Source of the DNA: Neobacillus driksii
GTDB taxonomy: Bacteria > Bacillota > Bacilli > Bacillales > Cytobacillaceae
NCBI RefSeq assembly: GCF_013409995.1
Contig: NZ_JACCBX010000002.1
Span: 287,827-351,826, forward strand
Length of the DNA stretch: 64,000 nucleotides
Direction of reading: 5' to 3'
Made by a program: the position numbers and the translations under genes. Positions 44,459-53,858 of the stretch are shown piece by piece. The first letter of the stretch is position 1. Each line of letters begins with the position of its first letter. The notes below the pieces were generated by a model. That model was not told the DNA's origin, ran no database searches, and saw only the letters and a program-made list of their open reading frames with translations.

Positions 44459-46165
44459 TTATCTTCTTTTATTTAGAGAGAAACCTTTTCCAATTGGTGC
44501 ATTGAGAGTAGTTACCATGTTGTTAACGGCACTAAACAAAGCTTTTACAGAGGATGTCATAATATCAGGGTCAATACCACAGCCCCAATAGACAGTACCA
44601 TCCATAGCAGTAATACCCACATAGGAAACAGCGTTGGATTTGGAGCCTATTTCTAGGGCGTGCTCCTTATAGACCAAATCTTTATACTGGATTTCCAATT
44701 GGGTTTGAAGAACGTTGCTGATGGCGTCTAGTCTTCCATTCCCGACACCCGTAAATTCATGCACTTCGTTATCTATACGAATTGATACAATCGTTTCGTA
44801 ATGATCGCCTTGGGTAGGACGGTAATTGTTAAACGCAAGCGGAGCACTAATATTCACATATTCTTTATTGAATATGTCATAAATCTCATTAGGCATAATT
44901 TCCTTGTGCATTTTGTCTGATTCATCTTTCACCTTATATCCGAAGTTTTCACGCATTTTTGCAGGCATATCAAGTCCATAATGCTGTTGAAGCAGATAAC
45001 CAATACCACCTTTACCAGATTGGCTGTTAATACGGATAATATCACCTTCATACTCTCTGCCAATATCCTTTGGATCAATTAAAAGATAAGGTACTGTCCA
45101 ATATTGACGTTCTTCATCCTCACGCCATTTCATTCCCTTGGCAATGGCATCCTGATGAGAGCCTGAGAATGCAGTAAAGACAAGGTCACCCCCATATGGA
45201 TGTCTTTCATGAACATTCATTTTTGTCAGTTCTTCATACTTTTCTCTAATTTCACGGATATTCTCAAAATTAAGATGTGGGTTCACTCCATGTGAATACA
45301 TGTTTAATGCAAGCGTCACGATGTCTACGTTACCTGTTCTTTCACCATTTCCGAACAGTGTACCTTCCACCCTCTGAGCCCCTGCAAGCAAACCCAGTTC
45401 TGCATCAGCAACCCCTGTTCCTCTGTCATTGTGTGGATGCAGGGAAAGGATGACATTGTCCCGGTAATTTAGGTGATCTCCCATAAATTCTATTTGGCTC
45501 GCGTATACGTGAGGCATTGACATGGACACTGTTGCTGGAAGATTAATAATCACTTTGTTGTCAGCAGTAGGCTGCCAAATATCCAGTACAGTGTTACAAA
45601 CTTCAAGCGCAAACTCCATCTCTGTACCCGTGAAGCTTTCAGGTGAATACTGGAACTGGAAGTTCCCTTGAGTTTCAGCTGCATACTTCTTAAGCAATTT
45701 TGCACCGGTTACGGCAATATCGATGATTTCTTCATTTGATTTTTTAAATACCTGCTCACGCTGTGCTACTGAAGTAGAATTATAGAGGTGCACCACTGCT
45801 TTGTTTACACCTTCCAGCGCTTCAAATGTCTTTTTAATGATCGCCTCTCTAGATTGTGTTAACACTTGGACGGTAACATCCTCTGGAATCAAATCCTGTT
45901 CAATCAATGTACGTAAAAACTGAAATTCTGTTTCGGACGCAGCAGGAAAGCCAACTTCGATTTCCTTGAAACCTACTTCCAACAGCAACTGAAAATATTC
46001 TAATTTTTCTTCCAGACTCATAGGAACAACTAAAGCTTGATTTCCATCTCGTAAATCCACACTACACCAAGTAGGAGCCTCCGTTATGTACTCCTTCTCT
46101 GTCCATTTCAAGCTTTTAACAGGGGGCATAAAATAACCTCTTGAATACTTTTCAACATTTCTCAT
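44459..46165 (-). CDS. leuA: 2-isopropylmalate synthase, LeuA type 2
   Basis: 568 residues, the size of the LeuA2 class rather than the 510-residue LeuA1. The DRE-TIM barrel has WCSVDLRDGNQALV at its start, the metal site SLHPHNDRGTGVADAE, and GNGERTGNVDIVTLALN; the C-terminal regulatory domain is complete (residues 440-568). It joins acetyl-CoA to 2-oxoisovalerate, the first step of leucine synthesis. The ATG at 46165 follows AAGGTGG. It stands alone, away from leuBCD, and has its own promoter and T-box leader, so it should respond to uncharged leucine tRNA. Confidence 0.9.
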   Translation of the reverse strand: MRNVEKYSRGYFMPPVKSLKWTEKEYITEAPTWCSVDLRDGNQALVVPMSLEEKLEYFQLLLEVGFKEIEVGFPAASETEFQFLRTLIEQDLIPEDVTVQVLTQSREAIIKKTFEALEGVNKAVVHLYNSTSVAQREQVFKKSNEEIIDIAVTGAKLLKKYAAETQGNFQFQYSPESFTGTEMEFALEVCNTVLDIWQPTADNKVIINLPATVSMSMPHVYASQIEFMGDHLNYRDNVILSLHPHNDRGTGVADAELGLLAGAQRVEGTLFGNGERTGNVDIVTLALNMYSHGVNPHLNFENIREIREKYEELTKMNVHERHPYGGDLVFTAFSGSHQDAIAKGMKWREDEERQYWTVPYLLIDPKDIGREYEGDIIRINSQSGKGGIGYLLQQHYGLDMPAKMRENFGYKVKDESDKMHKEIMPNEIYDIFNKEYVNISAPLAFNNYRPTQGDHYETIVSIRIDNEVHEFTGVGNGRLDAISNVLQTQLEIQYKDLVYKEHALEIGSKSNAVSYVGITAMDGTVYWGCGIDPDIMTSSVKALFSAVNNMVTTLNAPIGKGFSLNKRR

Positions 46166-46198
46166 TCTAATGACCACCTTTTCATTTATGTTCAGATA

Positions 46199-46440
46199 AA
46201 ATAAAAAAGCCTATCATCTCATAAGAGACGATAGGCTTTGCCTTCGTGGTACCACTCTTTTTGGTTCATTTAGATACAAACGAACCCACTTTAGGACTTT
46301 GTGACGGTTGTCAACCGTTAAGACCTACATATCAGCCTTACCACTCCTGGGCGAGTTGGGGAGTTTATTGACTGTCTTTCACCAGCCGACAGCTCTCTAA
46401 ACAATAAACGATCCTTAATACTCCCTATCATTGTGTTTTT
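46199..46440 (-). promoter_or_regulatory. T-box leader (probably leucine)
   Basis: On the minus strand the leader shows the AGAGAG bulge and GGCTGGTGAAA distal loop of stem I, the T-box sequence AGAGTGGTACCACGAAGGC (46240-46258), and then a terminator with AAGCCTATC-stem and T6 (46203-46239) that the antiterminator can replace. A CTC triplet at 46363-46361 sits where the specifier codon is expected, giving leucine, in keeping with the downstream leuA2. The specifier assignment is less certain than the T-box itself. Confidence 0.88.
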
Positions 46441-46463
46441 ATCATTTAATTTTTATTTTCCTT

Positions 46464-46492
46464 ATTTTATACTAAATTCTGATACTTTCCAA
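46464..46492 (-). promoter_or_regulatory. Sigma-A promoter for the leuA2 leader
   Basis: On the minus strand TTGGAA (46492-46487), 17 bases, TAAAAT (46469-46464). Transcription would start about 20 bases before the T-box stem I. Confidence 0.5.
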
Positions 46493-46643
46493 GACTTATT
46501 GTTCAACTTTTTGAATTTATCAAAATCTTTGTTGAATTTATCTATTTAAGAAAAATTTAATACTTAGTTTAGATTCCTTTTATATTTTCCTATTAGACTA
46601 GGTTTGTAGATAAGAACATTCATTTTATTAAAGGAGTAAGTAT

Positions 46644-46995
46644 ATGACACACGCACACCTAACATTCTCGTATTATCACTAATTTTACTCATCATCATTG
46701 CTGTTCTTCGAAACAAAGGAAAAAATATTAAAATATGGCATATGGTTTTGCGAGCTACATACATTCTTATTATCGTAACCGGAGGTATGCTCTTCTTTGC
46801 AGCCTATTCCATTCCGTTATCTTATTATTTAAAAGCAATTCTCGGTATCGTCATGATTGGTCTATTTGAAATGGTGATCGTCCGGAAACAAAAAGGAAAG
46901 AAAACAACGTAATCTGGATTGCATTCTCTCTCGTTCTTGTTATCCTCTTTGCTCTAGGATTTACACTCCCAATGGGATTTGATTTATTGAAATAA
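46644..46995 (+). pseudogene. YisL-like (DUF1516) membrane protein, frameshifted
   Basis: AAGGAG at 46631-46636 and an ATG at 46644 begin MTHAHL, which fits YisL. The frame then breaks within ten codons. A second frame gives WHMVLRATYILIIVTGGMLF and ILGIVMIGLFEMVIVRKQKG, and after a further shift WIAFSLVLVILFALGFTLPM to a stop at 46995. Together these cover the whole family length of about 118 residues with four hydrophobic helices, so two frameshifts have silenced an otherwise complete gene. The 3' end and its terminator are duplicated at 48093-48224. Confidence 0.8.
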
Positions 46996-46996
46996 T

Positions 46997-47047
46997 AAAG
47001 AAAGAGTGTTTCACTGGTGCCTGGCACCGATGAAACACTCTTTCTTT
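46997..47047 (+). terminator. Long terminator hairpin after the yisL-like pseudogene
   Basis: AAAGAAAGAGTGTTTCA pairs with TGAAACACTCTTTCTTT over 17 bp, with a nested GGTGCC/GGCACC stem. It is followed by ATTTA. Confidence 0.8.
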
Positions 47048-47059
47048 ATTTAAGGCAAT

Positions 47060-47431
47060 TTATAGTGGGGCACACACTCTTGAAAGTTATTTCATTTTAA
47101 TAGGAGTTACCACGGAAAACAAACTATGTGCTGGATCTGTTACATTGATTTCAATAATTTTAAATCCAGTTCCGTTAGTAGTAGTATCATTTTTGCTTGT
47201 TTTGATCATTGGATTGATATTCATCTTTCTTACTTCCTTCCTAACAAAATACCCACAGAAGTTACTATATGCTGGAGGGAAAAAAAGGTGCACAAATTTT
47301 TATGGTTGCCATTTTCTATCCAAAACGTGCTTTAGTTCAACAAAAAATAGGACCGCCGGCAAGCGATCCGTAAACTCTCTTGCCCCCGTCCGTACAGCCA
47401 AACGGAGGCTAACTCCTTCTAAGGAATTATT
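47060..47431. other. Gap with overlapping short candidate frames
   Basis: No gene I can support. On the plus strand a TTG-started frame near 47145 encodes a hydrophobic stretch (VVVSFLLVLIIGLIFIFLTS), which could be a membrane-protein remnant. On the opposite strand an ATG at 47224 after AGGAAGG starts a 45-codon frame ending at 47087. They overlap, so at most one is real. Confidence 0.25.
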
Positions 47432-47758
47432 TTATTTCTTAACAACTGCTTTCATAGGATAAAATTCCGTTGTCATTATTCCACCAATAACGGCGGGATC
47501 TTCTGCGATAAGTTTTGGGACATGTTCCTCATCCTCGACTTCTATAATTGCCAGTCCGTGTGGAGCCGAAGGATTTAGAACTGGTCCGAAAACCAAAGCA
47601 ATCCCCTGATTCTGCTTGTCAGTCCAATAGGCGATGTGTTGTAGCATAATATCCCTTTCTTCTTCAGTCATGTCCTGATGAAAAGTTATTCTTGGCGGAG
47701 TAGACTTTAACATGAAGTGTATTTTACCCGAATTATTGCTTGAAATGTTGTTCGACAT
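47432..47758 (-). CDS. YciI-family protein
   Basis: 108 residues with the YCII ferredoxin-like fold: HFMLKSTPPRITFHQDMT, HIAYWTDKQNQGIALVFGPV and GLAIIEVEDEEHVPKLIAEDP. Members are small dimers of unclear function, some acting as hydrolases or dehalogenases; the conserved His-Asp pair is not plain here. An AGGAGG site precedes the ATG. It stands alone among pseudogenes. Confidence 0.8.
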   Translation of the reverse strand: MSNNISSNNSGKIHFMLKSTPPRITFHQDMTEEERDIMLQHIAYWTDKQNQGIALVFGPVLNPSAPHGLAIIEVEDEEHVPKLIAEDPAVIGGIMTTEFYPMKAVVKK

Positions 47759-47869
47759 TGCGAATCCTCCTTCAGTGTGAATTTATATATTTCCATGATT
47801 ATCAACTTTTGTATTTATACCATTTGGTTTATGAACGACTTTAAATATTTATATCCAATCTTGCACACG

Positions 47870-48045
47870 TTAATTCAATAAGGAAAACATCGTACAATTC
47901 CAATGCTTTGCATCCCTTTTTCTTGTACCTTTCCAGCCCTTTTTCTGTAACTCTTTAGCAATTAACATGTTAAAAAAACCGTGTCCAACTAATACCTATA
48001 TTCATTAGCGTAATCAATTAGCTGTTGTGCTGCCTTATTTGCGGT
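47870..48045 (-). pseudogene. Histidine phosphatase (phosphoglycerate-mutase-like) C-terminal remnant
   Basis: The minus strand reads AAQQLIDYANEYR, then, after a shift of frame, VLVGHGFFNMLIAKELQKKG and WKGTRKRDAKHWNCTM to a TAA at 47870. The GHG with the second catalytic histidine and the tail are typical of the histidine phosphatase superfamily. The N-terminal RHG motif is absent. Confidence 0.7.
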
Positions 48046-48092
48046 CAGAAATTATTTTAGATACTGGATTTAAAAGTCCAATCCACATAATA

Positions 48093-48224
48093 TGGATTGC
48101 ATTCTATCTTGTTCTATTTATCCTCTTTATTCTAGGTTTAACCTCCCTATAGGATTTGATTTATTAAAATAATAAAGAAAGATTGTTTCACTGATGTCTT
48201 CCAACGATGAAACACTCTTTCTTT
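48093..48224 (+). repeat. Second copy of the yisL-like 3' end and its terminator
   Basis: Matches 46915-47047 at roughly 85 percent: TGGATTGCATTCT, then the last membrane helix codons, then AAAGAAAGATTGTTTCA pairing with TGAAACACTCTTTCTTT (48174-48224). A TAG interrupts the reading frame before the natural end. It ends 64 bases from the convergent acyl-CoA ligase gene and still can act as a terminator. Confidence 0.75.
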
Positions 48225-48287
48225 TTATATGGCTAATTTATAAATGCAGCATATCTAGTTAATTTTTCTTTCTCTTTTATAAACATG

Positions 48288-49817
48288 TCATTTTTCATCA
48301 TGATAGTTTTGGCGGAGAATGTTTTTTTGAATCTTCCCAATAGAAGTCCTTGGGAATTCTTTAACAAATCTAAACTCCTGAGGAATCTTAAAATTAGATA
48401 ATTCCTTCATACAATATAATCTGATCTCTTCTTGAGAAATGTTAGCTCCATTGGTTGAAATGTAAGCGATAATGGCTTCTTCTCTTAATTTATCGGGAAC
48501 GCTAATAACGGCACAATCAGAGACACCAGGATAACTTAAAAGGATATTTTCTATTTCTAACGATGATATGTTTTCACCAGCTCTTTTAATTAAATCCTTA
48601 TCCCTATCTACAAACCAAAAAAAGCCTTCCTCATTTCGATATCCTTTGTCCCCTGTGTAAAGCCAGCCATTTCTCAGTGTTTTATTCGTCTCTAATTCAT
48701 TTTTATAATAGCCTTTCATTAAGGATGGGCTTTTAATTATGATTTGTCCTACCGTTAAAGGAGGAAGCTCGTTTGAGTTGTCGTCTACAATTTTTATCTC
48801 ATTCCCTAACCCTGGTTTGCCTAAAGCAAGAATACCAGTTTCCGTGTCGGCAGGCATTTCCTCATATAAAGGAGTTACAATATTAGTTGTTATTGATTCA
48901 GTCATCCCATACCATTGAAAAAGCTTGATTCCAAAGCGTTGCTTAAATGAGTCTATATCATTTTTATTCACAAATAAACCATAGCCCACCTGTCTAATAT
49001 TATGCTCTTTTTCATAAGGATGTACGGATAGTTCGAGTAAAATCTTAATAATGGTTGCTACAAAACTTGAAACCGTTGGATTTAATTTTTGAATATCCTC
49101 CCAAAACGTAGAAGCACTGAACTTTTCTAGAAGCAATATTGTTCCACCGACAACTAATGTTGCCATCGATGTATAATACTGTGAATTCACATGAAACAAA
49201 GGTAAAAAAATCAAGTAACGATCCTCTGGTGTAAGCCCTTGGTATACTACTGAAGAATGCCCTGCAAATAAGTAATTCTCATGTGTAATGAGCACACCTT
49301 TGGGTTTTGAAGTTGTTCCCGATGTATACATCATCGCACAAACATCAGAGGGCAAAACATCAATAAGAAGATCTATATCCTCCAAGGTGGAACGTTCAGA
49401 AACCCATTCTTTTGAAAGATTTTGATAGATAATTAGAGGCAGCTGATCGAGCATTTCTAAATGGCTTACTGTAATGAGAGAATCATCATATAGAAAAACC
49501 TTACTATCTGAATGGTCTAGAAAATATTCCAACTCTCTTGCCGTTGATGCAGTGTTAATAGGCAATAAAATGGCACCTATTGCTGCACAACCAAACCACA
49601 AATCATAAAACAAGGGGGAATTAACATGCATGACAGCAACTTTATCCCCTTTTCTAATTCCCTGCTTTTGCAGCCAGTGTGCAGTTTGATTACTTCTTTT
49701 TAACATTTCTATATAACTAATTTCTTCTTCTAAATAACAAATAAAAGGCTTGTTTTGATGTTTTCTTGCTTGCTTCTGAAGATAGGTGTATATGGTGTGA
49801 TCACCATGAGTCAGCAT
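48288..49817 (-). CDS. AMP-forming acyl-CoA synthetase/ligase
   Basis: 509 residues of the ANL superfamily. The P-loop is MMYTSGTTSKPKGVLITHEN, A5 is FQWYGMTESITTN, A7 is GWLYTGDKGYRNEEG, A8 is RAGENISSLEIENIL, and the adenylation lysine is in SIGKIQKNILRQ. It activates a carboxylic acid to its CoA ester using ATP. It is closest to CaiC/fatty-acid type ligases, but the acid cannot be named. It is the last gene of the eleven-gene minus-strand cluster that begins with the Baeyer-Villiger monooxygenase. Confidence 0.87.
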   Translation of the reverse strand: MLTHGDHTIYTYLQKQARKHQNKPFICYLEEEISYIEMLKRSNQTAHWLQKQGIRKGDKVAVMHVNSPLFYDLWFGCAAIGAILLPINTASTARELEYFLDHSDSKVFLYDDSLITVSHLEMLDQLPLIIYQNLSKEWVSERSTLEDIDLLIDVLPSDVCAMMYTSGTTSKPKGVLITHENYLFAGHSSVVYQGLTPEDRYLIFLPLFHVNSQYYTSMATLVVGGTILLLEKFSASTFWEDIQKLNPTVSSFVATIIKILLELSVHPYEKEHNIRQVGYGLFVNKNDIDSFKQRFGIKLFQWYGMTESITTNIVTPLYEEMPADTETGILALGKPGLGNEIKIVDDNSNELPPLTVGQIIIKSPSLMKGYYKNELETNKTLRNGWLYTGDKGYRNEEGFFWFVDRDKDLIKRAGENISSLEIENILLSYPGVSDCAVISVPDKLREEAIIAYISTNGANISQEEIRLYCMKELSNFKIPQEFRFVKEFPRTSIGKIQKNILRQNYHDEK

Positions 49818-49869
49818 GATTAATAACCTCCTTTTAAATTTGAATGGAGGACCATTCCCCGTTAAAAGT

Positions 49870-50169
49870 TTATTCCAAGACTAGGAAATCCAAAATGGTA
49901 ATATCTGTCATACCAACTTTTTTTAAATAAGATACAACTTCTTGGTGCTTAGGATGAGGTCCATAATTTTCAAACGCGTTTCTGTCTGAAAACAATACAG
50001 CCAGACCGATTTCAAAACCACTATTATTCTGTGAAAAATTTATACCGGCAAAAATATCAATAATTCCGTTTATTTCTTCTTTTAATGATTTAAGTCTTAA
50101 AATGACTTCTTCCTTTTGTTCGTTAGTTGTTTTTTGACTAAATTTAAATAAAACAATGTGCTTAATCAT
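49870..50169 (-). CDS. Dabb (stress-responsive alpha/beta barrel) domain protein
   Basis: 99 residues. It opens MIKHIVLFKFSQKTT and has GIIDIFAGINFS and FENYGPHPKHQEVVSYLKKV, the dimeric alpha-beta barrel pattern, with the family's HPxH-type histidines. The ATG at 50169 has AGGGATGG upstream. Dabb proteins are small dimers; some bind or cyclise hydrophobic ketones. In this cluster it may help a monooxygenase or hydratase step, which is inference. Confidence 0.82.
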   Translation of the reverse strand: MIKHIVLFKFSQKTTNEQKEEVILRLKSLKEEINGIIDIFAGINFSQNNSGFEIGLAVLFSDRNAFENYGPHPKHQEVVSYLKKVGMTDITILDFLVLE

Positions 50170-50199
50170 TATTTTGCCATCCCTCACTTCATTGACCCA

Positions 50200-51195
50200 T
50201 TACCAATCTATTTTTATACAGATTTTCCCAAAATGACTACCCTCGTTCATATGGAGAAAAGCTTCTTTACTATCAGCATGGTGAAAGACTTTGTCTATCA
50301 CAGGCCTTATTTCATATCTTTCGATAAATTTCAGCATTTCCTTATATTCCTCAGTACTTCCCATCGTTGTACCCAATAGGTTGTATTGACCAAAGTATAA
50401 ATTTCTAAGATTAATTTTTACATCATCCCCTGTTGTTGCACCAAAATTCACTAGTGTTCCACCAACTCGTAGAACAGATAAGGCTTTCTCCCAAATTGCC
50501 GGTCCAACACTATCAATAATTAAATCAATCTTTTCATTCACTAATTCTTTCTTCCAATCCTTATCACTTTTAATTGCCATATCCGCTCCAAGCTCGATAG
50601 CCCTCTCACATTTCTTTTCACTTCTGGAGGTCACAATAGCTCGTGCTCCGGCAGCTTTAGCCATTAATAAAAGAAATGTAGCTACCCCACTTCCAATTCC
50701 GGGAATTAAAACGGTTTGGTCAGCCTTAAGTCCACCTCTTGTAAACAATGCCCTAAAAGCTGTTAAAGCTGCTAAGGAGAGAACACCTGATTCCTCCCAA
50801 GATAAAAATCTTGGTTTAGGTTCTACGTTAGTAGCTGGAATGGTTATATATTCAGCAAATGTTCCGTGTCCAGGCACCCCTATAATTTCAAAGTTACCAG
50901 GAGGAGAGTCACTTTTTACCCGCCAATTTAGGCTTGGATTGATGATTACCTCATCTCCAATTTGGATATTCATTACACCTTCCCCAATTTCTTCAATTAC
51001 ACCGGCACCATCAGACCCCAATACCACAGGGGGAGCATTCTCACTTCTACGGTACAAATTCCATTTATCACGGTGGTTTAAACCTGCAGTTTTAAGGCGA
51101 ACTATTACTTCTCCTTCCTGTGGTTCACCCTTTTCTATGTTGGTAAGATACGTATTCTCAAAACCTGGTTTCCCACTATGCACGAATGCCTTCAA
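50200..51195 (-). CDS. Zinc-free MDR alcohol dehydrogenase/quinone oxidoreductase
   Basis: 331 residues. The GroES-like N-terminal half has LKTAGLNHRDKWNLYRR (no catalytic zinc cysteine at the usual place) and GSDGAGVIEEIGEGV. The Rossmann half begins VLIPGIGSGVATFLLLMAKAAGA, and INLRNLYFGQYNLLGTTMGS follows. It should reduce or oxidise an enoyl or carbonyl compound with NADPH. It lies 50 bases behind the MaoC gene and continues the catabolic operon. Confidence 0.83.
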   Translation of the reverse strand: MKAFVHSGKPGFENTYLTNIEKGEPQEGEVIVRLKTAGLNHRDKWNLYRRSENAPPVVLGSDGAGVIEEIGEGVMNIQIGDEVIINPSLNWRVKSDSPPGNFEIIGVPGHGTFAEYITIPATNVEPKPRFLSWEESGVLSLAALTAFRALFTRGGLKADQTVLIPGIGSGVATFLLLMAKAAGARAIVTSRSEKKCERAIELGADMAIKSDKDWKKELVNEKIDLIIDSVGPAIWEKALSVLRVGGTLVNFGATTGDDVKINLRNLYFGQYNLLGTTMGSTEEYKEMLKFIERYEIRPVIDKVFHHADSKEAFLHMNEGSHFGKICIKIDW

Positions 51196-51244
51196 TTATA
51201 ATTTCACCTGCTTCTAATTGATATTATTCAACAAATCTATAAAA

Positions 51245-51694
51245 CTATGATCTCAACATTAAAGCGACTCGCTTAGCCTTGCATACACATTCACCTTTTT
51301 GGTTATATCCTCTATGTTCGAACCATACAATTCCCCTACTGGGATTAGAATTAGATTCTCGCTTTTCAACCACTTCAGTTACTCCCCTTAATGTATCTCC
51401 AATTCTCACAGGTGCAGGGAATGTTATTTGTTCATATCCTAAATTTCCCAAAGTAGTACCTAGGGTTAAATCCGAAACCGAAACTCCAACCACAAAAGAC
51501 AAAGTAAACATACTATTTACGATAATGCTTCCATGTATGGAGGACCTTCCAAATTCTGCATCCAAATGCAGAGGCTGCGTATTATGGGTTAAGGTTGTAA
51601 ACAACAAATTATCCGTTTCAGTAACAGTGCGCGTTATAAGGTGCTCATAAACGTCCCCAATATTAAGTTCTTCAAAATATTTCCCACTAATCAT
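51245..51694 (-). CDS. MaoC-like hot-dog dehydratase/hydratase
   Basis: 149 residues. The hydratase 2 motif is FTTLTHNTQPLHLDAEFG, in which the catalytic Asp has become Thr/His-rich (many family members have D-x4-H), followed by GSIIVNSMFTLSFVVG and a late FPAPVRIGDTLRG. It resembles mesaconyl- and itaconyl-CoA hydratases more than fatty-acid hydratases. I use the ATG at 51694 because GGCAGGAG precedes it. It probably hydrates the enoyl-CoA made by the acyl-CoA dehydrogenase and passes it to the CitE-like lyase just upstream. Confidence 0.78.
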   Translation of the reverse strand: MISGKYFEELNIGDVYEHLITRTVTETDNLLFTTLTHNTQPLHLDAEFGRSSIHGSIIVNSMFTLSFVVGVSVSDLTLGTTLGNLGYEQITFPAPVRIGDTLRGVTEVVEKRESNSNPSRGIVWFEHRGYNQKGECVCKAKRVALMLRS

Positions 51695-51747
51695 GTATCT
51701 CACTCCTGCCTTATTTTTCATGGTAATTCCTAAGACTTACTAACTCA

Positions 51748-52629
51748 TTAGGATGTTTCTTTGAAGCTATCTGCAAATTTAAGCATCTGCCTAGCCGTAT
51801 TCACATGAGCATAATCGATATGCTCTCCTTCAAATAAAACAGCACCTGCACCTTCACTTAAAGCAGTTTCAAATGTTTCAATCATCTTCTTGTAGCGGGC
51901 AATTTCCTGTTCAGATGGTGAATAGACTTTATTAATGACTGGGACATTTGAAGGATGGACAATCATTTCACCAGCGAAGCCCAATTGTCGATTAATAGTC
52001 GCAGCTTCCTTTAATCCCCTCAAGTCATGAACATCCTGCCAAAGCCCGCCAATAGGAATAATTTCCGCTGCACGAGCTGCCAGGACTACATGTGACCTTA
52101 TGTAAATTCTTTCAAGGCCTTCCTTTGTCCATTGATAACCTACCGAACGTGCAACATCCCCATTGGCTGGACTAACTCCAGCCAATGCAACAACTCGATC
52201 CTTTATCCCGATCTCATAAGCTAAATAGATAGAACGAGCTGTTTCTAAGGTAGCAATAAATTTTGTTGTACCGATTTTAATATTTTTCTTATGTTCTATC
52301 TCAGAAACAATACTAGATAAGGTATCTACATCCTCAGGACCATTTAACTTCGGTAATACGATTCCTTCAAGTTCCGGTTGTATGATTGCTTCTAAATCTT
52401 CAATGTCAAATCCATAAGGTCCCCTATTTATCCTTACGTAAATCCGTTGATTCTCACTTACTAATGGAGAAATGACTTGTGCAACACTTTTTCTTGCTTT
52501 TTCTTTTAGATTGTTTGGCACGCTATCCTCTAAATCAAGAATAATCGTGTCTGAATCATATTGAGGAATTTTATTAAACCAATTCTCTTTAGACCCAGGG
52601 ACGAATAACATACTACGGATTGGTTTCAT
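51748..52629 (-). CDS. CitE-like CoA ester lyase (citramalyl/malyl-CoA lyase family)
   Basis: 293 residues, HpcH/HpaI-CitE TIM barrel. Marks are RSMLFVPGSKENWFNKI, the metal site in DTIILDLEDSVPNNLKEKAR, IYVRINRGPYGFDIEDLEAI and the glutamate in FIATLETARSIYLAYEI. Such enzymes split beta-hydroxy-acyl-CoA esters such as citramalyl-CoA, methylmalyl-CoA or HMG-like esters to a small acid and a CoA ester. Its position between the acyl-CoA dehydrogenase and the MaoC hydratase gene fits cleavage of the hydrated product. Confidence 0.82.
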   Translation of the reverse strand: MKPIRSMLFVPGSKENWFNKIPQYDSDTIILDLEDSVPNNLKEKARKSVAQVISPLVSENQRIYVRINRGPYGFDIEDLEAIIQPELEGIVLPKLNGPEDVDTLSSIVSEIEHKKNIKIGTTKFIATLETARSIYLAYEIGIKDRVVALAGVSPANGDVARSVGYQWTKEGLERIYIRSHVVLAARAAEIIPIGGLWQDVHDLRGLKEAATINRQLGFAGEMIVHPSNVPVINKVYSPSEQEIARYKKMIETFETALSEGAGAVLFEGEHIDYAHVNTARQMLKFADSFKETS

Positions 52630-52671
52630 TCATTTCCCTCCCTTTAAAAATTATTTACGTAATATTCTGAA

Positions 52672-53838
52672 TTAATAAGATCTAGGCAACCCTAAAACCT
52701 TCTCGGCCACAAAGCTCTTGACCAATTCATTTGTAATGGGTGCTAATCTTGGTAGTCTTGCCATACGATAAATTCTTTCAATATTATATTCTTTGGCATA
52801 ACCATAACCGCCAAAAGTCTGGAATGCAGAATCCACTGCCATAAACCCTGCCTCTGATCCACGTAATTTCGCCATATTGGCTTCTGCACCGCAAGACTTG
52901 CCATTTTCATATAACCAGCATGCTTGATAAATTAATGCTTCAGCTGCTCTTAAATGCGAGTATGCATCTGCTAACGGAAATTGAACTCCTTGATTCTTCC
53001 CAATTGGTCGTCCGAATACAACACGTTCATTTGCATATTTTACTGCTCTTTCTATGGCTCCATACCCCATACCCACTGCTTCAGCAGCAATTAACATTCT
53101 TTCCGGGTTTAAGCCATCTAGTAGATAATAAAAACCTTTTCCCTCTTCACCAATTAAATCAAACTCGTCTATTTCAAGGTTCTCAATGAAAAGCTCATTG
53201 GTGTCGATTCCATTACGGCCCATTTTTTCTATTTCTTTAATTGAAATGGCGGATTTGTCGACAGGAGCAAAGAATATTGACATGCCATCTGTCTTTTTCT
53301 CTACCTCATCATAAGGAGTCGTTCTTGCAAGGAGCAACATCCTATCTGCTTTTTGTGCTTTTGTAATAAACACTTTATGTCCATTTACGATGTATTTATT
53401 GCCTTGTTTTTTAGCAAAGGTAGTGATTCTTGCTGTATCTGTTCCTGCGTTTGGTTCTGTTACACCGAAGCAAACGTGAAGCTTTCCACTTGCTACATCT
53501 GGCAAATATTTTTGTAGCTGTTCTTTATTCCCATGATAAAATAATGGGTTTGCCCCAAACATGGACAAATGAATACTGGAGGCACCATCCATTCCTGCAG
53601 CAGACTTCGCAATTTCCATGAGAATAATGACTGCATCCGTAATATTGAGCCCTGCACCACCATATTCTTCAGATATTAATACACCAATTAATCCCGCTTC
53701 CGCACATGCATTCCAAAACTCAGTTGGAAAAATATGTTCTTTTTCGATTGTTCTCCAATATTCATCATCAAAATTCTTACAAATATCACGAGTTACCTTT
53801 CTTAACATTTCTTGTTCTTGCGTAAATTCAAAATTCAT
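52672..53838 (-). CDS. Acyl-CoA dehydrogenase
   Basis: 388 residues. FAD-binding marks are CFGVTEPNAGTDTARITT, ANKYIVNGHKVFITKA-type sequence and FQTFGGYGYAKEYNIERIYR near the C-terminus. The catalytic glutamate often found shortly after that (Y-E-G-T) is replaced by RLAPITNEL, as in a subgroup that uses a glutamate elsewhere (near residue 250). It introduces the 2,3 double bond into an acyl- or substituted succinyl-CoA with electrons going to ETF. The exact substrate is not readable. Confidence 0.86.
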   Translation of the reverse strand: MNFEFTQEQEMLRKVTRDICKNFDDEYWRTIEKEHIFPTEFWNACAEAGLIGVLISEEYGGAGLNITDAVIILMEIAKSAAGMDGASSIHLSMFGANPLFYHGNKEQLQKYLPDVASGKLHVCFGVTEPNAGTDTARITTFAKKQGNKYIVNGHKVFITKAQKADRMLLLARTTPYDEVEKKTDGMSIFFAPVDKSAISIKEIEKMGRNGIDTNELFIENLEIDEFDLIGEEGKGFYYLLDGLNPERMLIAAEAVGMGYGAIERAVKYANERVVFGRPIGKNQGVQFPLADAYSHLRAAEALIYQACWLYENGKSCGAEANMAKLRGSEAGFMAVDSAFQTFGGYGYAKEYNIERIYRMARLPRLAPITNELVKSFVAEKVLGLPRSY

Positions 53839-53858
53839 ACACTTTCCTCCTCGCTTCT

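Noticed and set aside
47145..47462. Membrane protein gene on the plus strand
   Set aside because: TTG start without a ribosome site, a hydrophobic stretch followed by unlikely sequence that runs into the YciI gene on the other strand.
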